From NCBI GenBank assembly GCA_003229915.1, contig QIGA01000079.1, forward strand, positions 1 to 10,043: a stretch of 10,043 nt of DNA. Reading direction: 5' to 3'. Under the pieces are notes generated by a model. It was not told the DNA's origin and ran no database searches. It was given only the letters and a program-made list of their open reading frames with translations. Positions 7,122 to 10,043 of the stretch are shown here, piece by piece; position 1 is the first letter of the stretch; each line of letters begins with the position of its first letter. The translations under genes were made by a program, and so were the position numbers. Origin of the DNA: Chloroflexota bacterium. GTDB lineage: Bacteria; Chloroflexota; Dehalococcoidia; SZUA-161.

Positions 7122-8360
7122 ATGCCTGAAGAAACAAGAATTGTAATAACCGGGATTGGGCTGACGGCACCGAACGGAAACAACCTCGCAGAGTTTCGGC
7201 AGAACCTGCTTGCCGGCAAATCCGGGGTGGGAACAATCGAAACCCACTACATGGGCGAAGTCATAGCCGGTTTGTGCGATTTCGACCCACTGAAGTATCA
7301 GAGGAAAAAGGAATTGCGCCGGGGGACCAGAGCAGGATCCGTTGCGGTCTACTCCGCCCATGAAGCAATCGCCGATGCCAAATTGGATCTCGACTCTCTT
7401 GACAAATCAAGAATCGGCATCTATCTCGGGATTACCGAGCATGGCAACGTCGAAACCGAAAATGAGATATACAACATCAAGCAGTATGACTTCAATGTAG
7501 CTGTCTGGTCCCACCACCATAATCCGAGAACCGTGGCCAACAGTCCGGCTGGTGAAGTCACCTTAAATACGGGCATCACCGGCCCGCATTACACTTTGGG
7601 AGCCGCCTGCGCCGCTGGCAATATCGGCCTCATACAAGGTTTGCAAATGCTGCGCCTGGGCGAAGTGGACTTGGCCCTGGCCGGTGGGATCTCAGAGACC
7701 CCTCATACATTCGGCGTCTTCGCATCTTTTAAGAACGAAGGGGCGTTGGCGAGTCATCCCGACCCCCAGAAGGCATCCCGCCCCTTCGACAGAGACCGAA
7801 ACGGTATCGTGGTCTCCGAAGGCGGCTGTGTGTGCGTTTTGGAAAGACTGAATGAGGCACTCGAAAGAGGTGCCAAGATCTACGGCGAAATCGTGGGATA
7901 CGCCATCAACTCGGATGCGTTTGATTACATTCTGCCAAACCCACCAAGGCAAGCTGAGTGTATGAATCTTGCTCTGAAAAAGGCGGGCATATCGGCAAGC
8001 GACATCGATATCATCAATACCCACGCAACCGCAACTCCTGAGGGGGACAAGGCGGAATGCCAGGCACTTAGAGAGGTCATCGGAAATAATTCGAACGCTT
8101 ACATAAACAACACCAAGAGCTACATCGGCCACACCATGGGCGCGGCAGGCGCTTTGGAACTGGCGGGTAATTTGCCTTCCTTTGAAGACCATATAGTTCA
8201 CCCGACAATAAATGTGGACAACCTGGACCCTGATTGCGCCCTTAAGAATCTTGTAATCAACGAACCCAGAAAGGTCGATAAGGTCGACTACATCCTGAAC
8301 AACTCTTTCGGGATGTTGGGCATCAACTCCGCCCTCATTGTCAAAAGATTTGCAGAATAG
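7122..8360 (+). CDS. FabF-type beta-ketoacyl-ACP synthase II
   Basis: 412 residues, the normal FabF length. The Cys-His-His triad is present: Cys163 (GAACAAGN), His301 (NTHATATPEGD) and His337 (KSYIGHTMGAAG), with the conserved Lys332. This class condenses malonyl-ACP with an acyl thioester to lengthen a chain by two carbons in the cytoplasm. Two departures from housekeeping FabF are visible. The usual HGTSTP reads HATATP. The gating loop GFGG reads GMLG at 397-400, so the gatekeeper Phe is a Met (398). This suggests altered chain-length or partner selection. The ATG at 7122 lacks a clear Shine-Dalgarno sequence and lies 37 bases after the previous stop, so its translation may depend on the upstream gene. 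An ACP gene follows 43 bases later. Together with the OleA-like enzyme it forms a small acyl-chain-building set that lacks reductases. Confidence 0.9.
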   Translation: MPEETRIVITGIGLTAPNGNNLAEFRQNLLAGKSGVGTIETHYMGEVIAGLCDFDPLKYQRKKELRRGTRAGSVAVYSAHEAIADAKLDLDSLDKSRIGIYLGITEHGNVETENEIYNIKQYDFNVAVWSHHHNPRTVANSPAGEVTLNTGITGPHYTLGAACAAGNIGLIQGLQMLRLGEVDLALAGGISETPHTFGVFASFKNEGALASHPDPQKASRPFDRDRNGIVVSEGGCVCVLERLNEALERGAKIYGEIVGYAINSDAFDYILPNPPRQAECMNLALKKAGISASDIDIINTHATATPEGDKAECQALREVIGNNSNAYINNTKSYIGHTMGAAGALELAGNLPSFEDHIVHPTINVDNLDPDCALKNLVINEPRKVDKVDYILNNSFGMLGINSALIVKRFAE

Positions 8361-8391
8361 TGCTCAAGGGGCTATTATAACCGCATTAGAA

Positions 8392-8397
8392 GGGGAG
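8392..8397 (+). promoter_or_regulatory. Ribosome binding site fixing the ACP start
   Basis: GGGGAG at 8392-8397 lies six bases before the ATG at 8404. The frame extends upstream into the end of the FabF-type gene (TTG at 8338), but that longer form adds residues unlike any acyl carrier protein. The start at 8404 is preferred. Confidence 0.75.
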
Positions 8398-8403
8398 AAA
8401 CCT

Positions 8404-8655
8404 ATGACAGCAGACGAGATTAGATCCATGATTCTAGGGGTCATTCACGAGATCGTACCCGATGAAGACCTGAGCAATCTTAAGCCTGATGTCCGCATCC
8501 GGGATCAGATCGATATGGACTCAATGGATTTCCTGGACATCATAATGGAGTTGCGAAAGCGCTACAGTATCACTGTCCCCGAAGATGACTATATGCAGCT
8601 GTCTACATTGGATAGCTCGGTGGCCTATTTGGAGCCGTTGATGAAAGACATCTAG
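8404..8655 (+). CDS. Acyl carrier protein
   Basis: An 83-residue acidic helical protein of typical ACP length. The signature DMDSMDFLDIIMELRKRY contains Ser40, the expected 4'-phosphopantetheine attachment site, at the start of helix II. The prosthetic thiol would carry growing acyl chains between the condensing enzymes encoded just upstream. The motif reads DSMD where housekeeping ACP has DSLD, a difference often seen in dedicated ACPs of specialised pathways. It is the last gene of the operon: 443 non-coding bases follow, with a terminator-like hairpin about 70 bases after the stop. No phosphopantetheinyl transferase is in the window. Confidence 0.92.
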   Translation: MTADEIRSMILGVIHEIVPDEDLSNLKPDVRIRDQIDMDSMDFLDIIMELRKRYSITVPEDDYMQLSTLDSSVAYLEPLMKDI

Positions 8656-8726
8656 GATAGGTATCGGTGAACCAAACCGTAGTGTTCTAACCTGCTCCAT
8701 CGAGAAAGCGTAGGCCCACAGCACCC

Positions 8727-8750
8727 TCTCCCCTTTCTTGCAAGGGGAGA
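8727..8750 (+). terminator. Terminator-like hairpin after the ACP gene
   Basis: TCTCCCCTT at 8727-8735 and AAGGGGAGA at 8742-8750 are exact reverse complements with a 6-base loop. The position, about 70 bases after the operon's last stop codon, suits a terminator. The following bases (AATCTTTC) are only weakly T-rich. It may instead be a copy of a dispersed intergenic palindrome. Confidence 0.45.
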
Positions 8751-8955
8751 AATCTTTCAATGGAGCCTGGCCCGTGAGCAACGAAGTGCCCACCAGCGGC
8801 GCAGGAGCATCCAGGCTGCAGCGGGAGATTTGGTGGGAACAACCAACTCAGCGAATTACCTTGAGCTGCCGTTAGTTGCTTCTTTGTGGCAGCCCAAGAT
8901 AATTATTTGCAAGCAATGAATGTAGGAAAGGTGAATTTTGGTTAATTTGAAGCTG

Positions 8956-8984
8956 TTGACAGATCCGCCAGGAGGTGCAATAGT
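8956..8984 (+). promoter_or_regulatory. Promoter of the second ketosynthase gene
   Basis: A perfect TTGACA lies at 8956-8961, followed by a 17-base spacer and AATAGT at 8979-8984. TG at 8976-8977 gives an extended -10. It matches the promoter at 5458-5486 in -35, spacer length, extended -10 and the ATAGTA core, while the spacer sequences differ. Expected transcription start is near 8991, about 108 bases before the start codon at 9099. Confidence 0.7.
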
Positions 8985-9014
8985 ACTACATTACATGACA
9001 GTCATGGTACTATA
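8980..9014 (+). promoter_or_regulatory. Candidate operator region with nested palindromes
   Basis: ATAGTAC at 8980-8986 is the reverse complement of GTACTAT at 9007-9013. Between them lies a second perfect palindrome, CATGAC-A-GTCATG, at 8994-9006. The outer arms match those at the first promoter (ATAGTA and TACTAT), and the block covers the -10 box and start point. This suits repression by one regulator acting at both promoters. The inner palindrome is specific to this copy. Confidence 0.5.
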
Positions 9015-9098
9015 GATTGCTCCATACACAGGCATGGCGGAAAACATTGGATGAGCATATCCCGGTTATGGTTGAGATTCTATTGAGGGTTCATTGAG

Positions 9099-9983
9099 AT
9101 GCGGTATGAAAAGGTCTGCGTTGAATCCTTTGGGTACGAGCTCCCAGACACGATCATCACATCGCAAGGCCTGGAAGAGAGACTAGCGCCCATATATGAG
9201 AAACTGAAGCTTCCCTATGGGCGCTTCGAAATGATGACGGGGATTCGCGAGCGGCGATTCTGGGATGAGGGAACGCGGCCGAGTGAAGTCAGCACGATGG
9301 CAGCCGAAAAAGCCATCGCTAATTCGGCAATCGACAAGGGCGATATAGAATGCCTACTTCATACCTCCGTATGCCGTGATTTCCTGGAGACGGCGACCGC
9401 TCTTGTGGTTCATGATTCCTTGGACCTGCCCCGCACAGCAACCACCTTCGACATATCGAATGCGTGTATTGGGTTCATCAACGGCATGGTAACTCTGGCA
9501 AATATGATCGAATTGGGCCAGGTAAAGGCGGGAATCGTGGTTGGCAGCGAGAGCAGCAGACGGCTTACTGATGCAACAATCCATGATGTTCTGAACGACC
9601 CCGACATCACGAGGGACAAGCTCAAACCTTCGTTTGCCTCTCTAACCCTGGGGTCCGGAGCGGTGGCAGTAGTGCTGACTCACTCCTCCCTGTCGAAATC
9701 CGGGCACAAACTTCTGGGAGGCGCCGTAAGAACTGCCTCACAACACAATGGTCTTTGCCGCATACCAACAGACACTTGCTACTTCGACTCGACCTGTTAC
9801 CCTAATATGCATGCGGACTTTGAGGGAATTTTGACAAATGGCATAGGGCTGGCGGCCGAAACATGGAAGGCTTTCCAGCAAGAGCTGAGGTGGGACACCC
9901 AAGATGTGGCCAAGGTCTTCAGCCACCAGGTCAGCGCCATTCACCAGGACATGGTGTTCCACGCACTTGGTCTGGATAAATAG
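9099..9983 (+). CDS. OleA/FabH-type 3-oxoacyl synthase, copy 2, cut short by an in-frame TAG
   Basis: This paralogue of the gene at 6035 has 294 codons before a TAG at 9981-9983. It aligns to copy 1 from the first residue without gaps; a hand count gives 224 of 294 identical residues (about 76%). Cys123, His276 and the OleA-like Glu97 are kept. The stop falls at codon 295, before the catalytic Asn306 and the C-terminal core strands, so the product as read should be inactive. After the stop the same frame continues with strong similarity to copy 1 up to the window end. It has its own promoter and a GAGGG ribosome binding site. Explanations are a recent nonsense mutation, a sequencing error or stop-codon readthrough. 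The first two are more likely, because five of the six other genes here end in TAG. Confidence 0.85.
   Translation: MRYEKVCVESFGYELPDTIITSQGLEERLAPIYEKLKLPYGRFEMMTGIRERRFWDEGTRPSEVSTMAAEKAIANSAIDKGDIECLLHTSVCRDFLETATALVVHDSLDLPRTATTFDISNACIGFINGMVTLANMIELGQVKAGIVVGSESSRRLTDATIHDVLNDPDITRDKLKPSFASLTLGSGAVAVVLTHSSLSKSGHKLLGGAVRTASQHNGLCRIPTDTCYFDSTCYPNMHADFEGILTNGIGLAAETWKAFQQELRWDTQDVAKVFSHQVSAIHQDMVFHALGLDK
9471..9526 (+). repeat. 56-base perfect match to ketosynthase copy 1
   Basis: This block is identical base for base to 6407-6462, including all synonymous positions, although the surrounding DNA of the two genes differs at many third codon positions. A second identical block of 32 bases pairs 9633-9664 with 6569-6600. 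Both code for core segments around the catalytic cysteine and the TLGSGA motif. Such islands suggest gene conversion between the paralogues. Confidence 0.8.
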
Positions 9984-10043
9984 AAGGGTTTTACCACTGT
10001 GCACTACTTGGGGAACGTAGGGGCATGTTCCCTGCCCATTTCG
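9981..10043 (+). pseudogene. In-frame continuation of ketosynthase copy 2 beyond the TAG
   Basis: The frame after the TAG encodes 20 residues up to the window edge; 16 are identical to residues 296-315 of copy 1. They include LGNVG with the catalytic Asn and the CSLPIS segment. No insertion or deletion has occurred: position 10043 corresponds exactly to 6979. The gene would be complete but for the TAG, and its real end lies outside the window. Confidence 0.8.

Larger units (their letters stand above)
8656..9098. other. Non-coding region between ACP and second ketosynthase
   Basis: No convincing gene is seen in this 443-base stretch. It contains a terminator-like hairpin at 8727-8750, an inverted pair AGCCTGG (8764-8770) and CCAGGCT (8811-8817), another pair GCTGCC (8865-8870) and GGCAGC (8888-8893), and then the promoter/operator module at 8956-9014. 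The 138-residue gene that precedes copy 1 is not recognisable here. GAGGG at 9085-9089 serves as the ribosome binding site for the gene at 9099. Confidence 0.6.

Noticed and set aside
7692..8201. Minus-strand frame of 169 codons opposite the FabF-type gene
   Set aside because: It lies inside a gene with an intact catalytic triad and shows no family features of its own.
8971..8976. GGAGGT inside the second promoter as a ribosome binding site
   Set aside because: It lies in the -35/-10 spacer, upstream of the predicted transcript start, and no start codon follows at a suitable distance.
7093..9060. Shared 11-mer GATGAGCATAT after copy 1 (7093-7103) and before copy 2 (9050-9060) as a duplication boundary
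   Set aside because: Several 11-base matches are expected by chance in a window of this size, and the flanks do not align further.
9034..9086. Two tiny overlapping reading frames (6 and 11 codons) in the copy 2 leader, joined by ATGA
   Set aside because: Neither has a ribosome binding site, regulatory codon run or counterpart at the first locus; chance is sufficient.
9981..9983. TAG as a pyrrolysine codon
   Set aside because: Five of the six other genes in the window use TAG as their normal stop, pyrrolysine is not expected in ketosynthases, and copy 1 has Ser at this place.

Overview
The window reads as a bacterial chromosomal segment from an anaerobe with moderately high GC. All genes lie on the + strand and most have AGGAGG-like ribosome binding sites. 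Two traits suggest a strict anaerobe of the Chloroflexota (Dehalococcoidia-like) or Desulfobacterota type: a giant radical-dehydratase-activase protein, and an OleA-like ketosynthase operon. This placement rests on gene content, not on a marker gene, and is only a guess. No RNA gene, CRISPR array or insertion sequence was seen.

Layout. (1) Positions 1-379 are non-coding and carry an extended -10 promoter near 220-228. (2) Positions 380-5344 hold a two-gene unit: a class II (FucA/AraD-type) aldolase, then a 1413-residue protein with two complete BadF/BcrA/HgdC-type ATPase and [4Fe-4S] activase domains fused to a cysteine-rich DUF2229/dehydratase-like C-terminal half. (3) Positions 5345-5574 hold a strong promoter, an inverted repeat overlapping its -10 box, and a 9-bp-stem hairpin in the leader. 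(4) Positions 5575-8655 hold a four-gene operon: an unrecognised 138-residue protein built from proline-led helical repeats, an OleA/FabH-type ketosynthase, a FabF-type ketosynthase, and an acyl carrier protein. (5) Positions 8656-9098 are non-coding, with a terminator-like hairpin and a second copy of the promoter/operator design. (6) Position 9099 to the window end holds a second OleA/FabH-type gene, about 76% identical in protein to the first and alignable without gaps. An in-frame TAG interrupts it at codon 295, yet its reading frame stays conserved up to the last base of the window.

How the genes may work together. The aldolase/activase pair probably concerns anaerobic acyl-CoA or small-carbonyl metabolism; its substrate cannot be read from the sequence. 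The second operon has a priming/Claisen ketosynthase, an elongating-type ketosynthase and its own carrier protein, but no reductase or dehydratase within the window. This looks like a specialised acyl-chain product (unusual lipid, hydrocarbon or polyketide-like compound) rather than housekeeping fatty acid synthesis. The shared promoter/operator design suggests that the operon and the second ketosynthase are co-regulated.

The points most worth a second look are the amber-interrupted ketosynthase copy, the patches of perfect DNA identity between the two ketosynthase genes (a sign of gene conversion), the duplicated regulatory module, and the orphan repeat protein that opens the operon.
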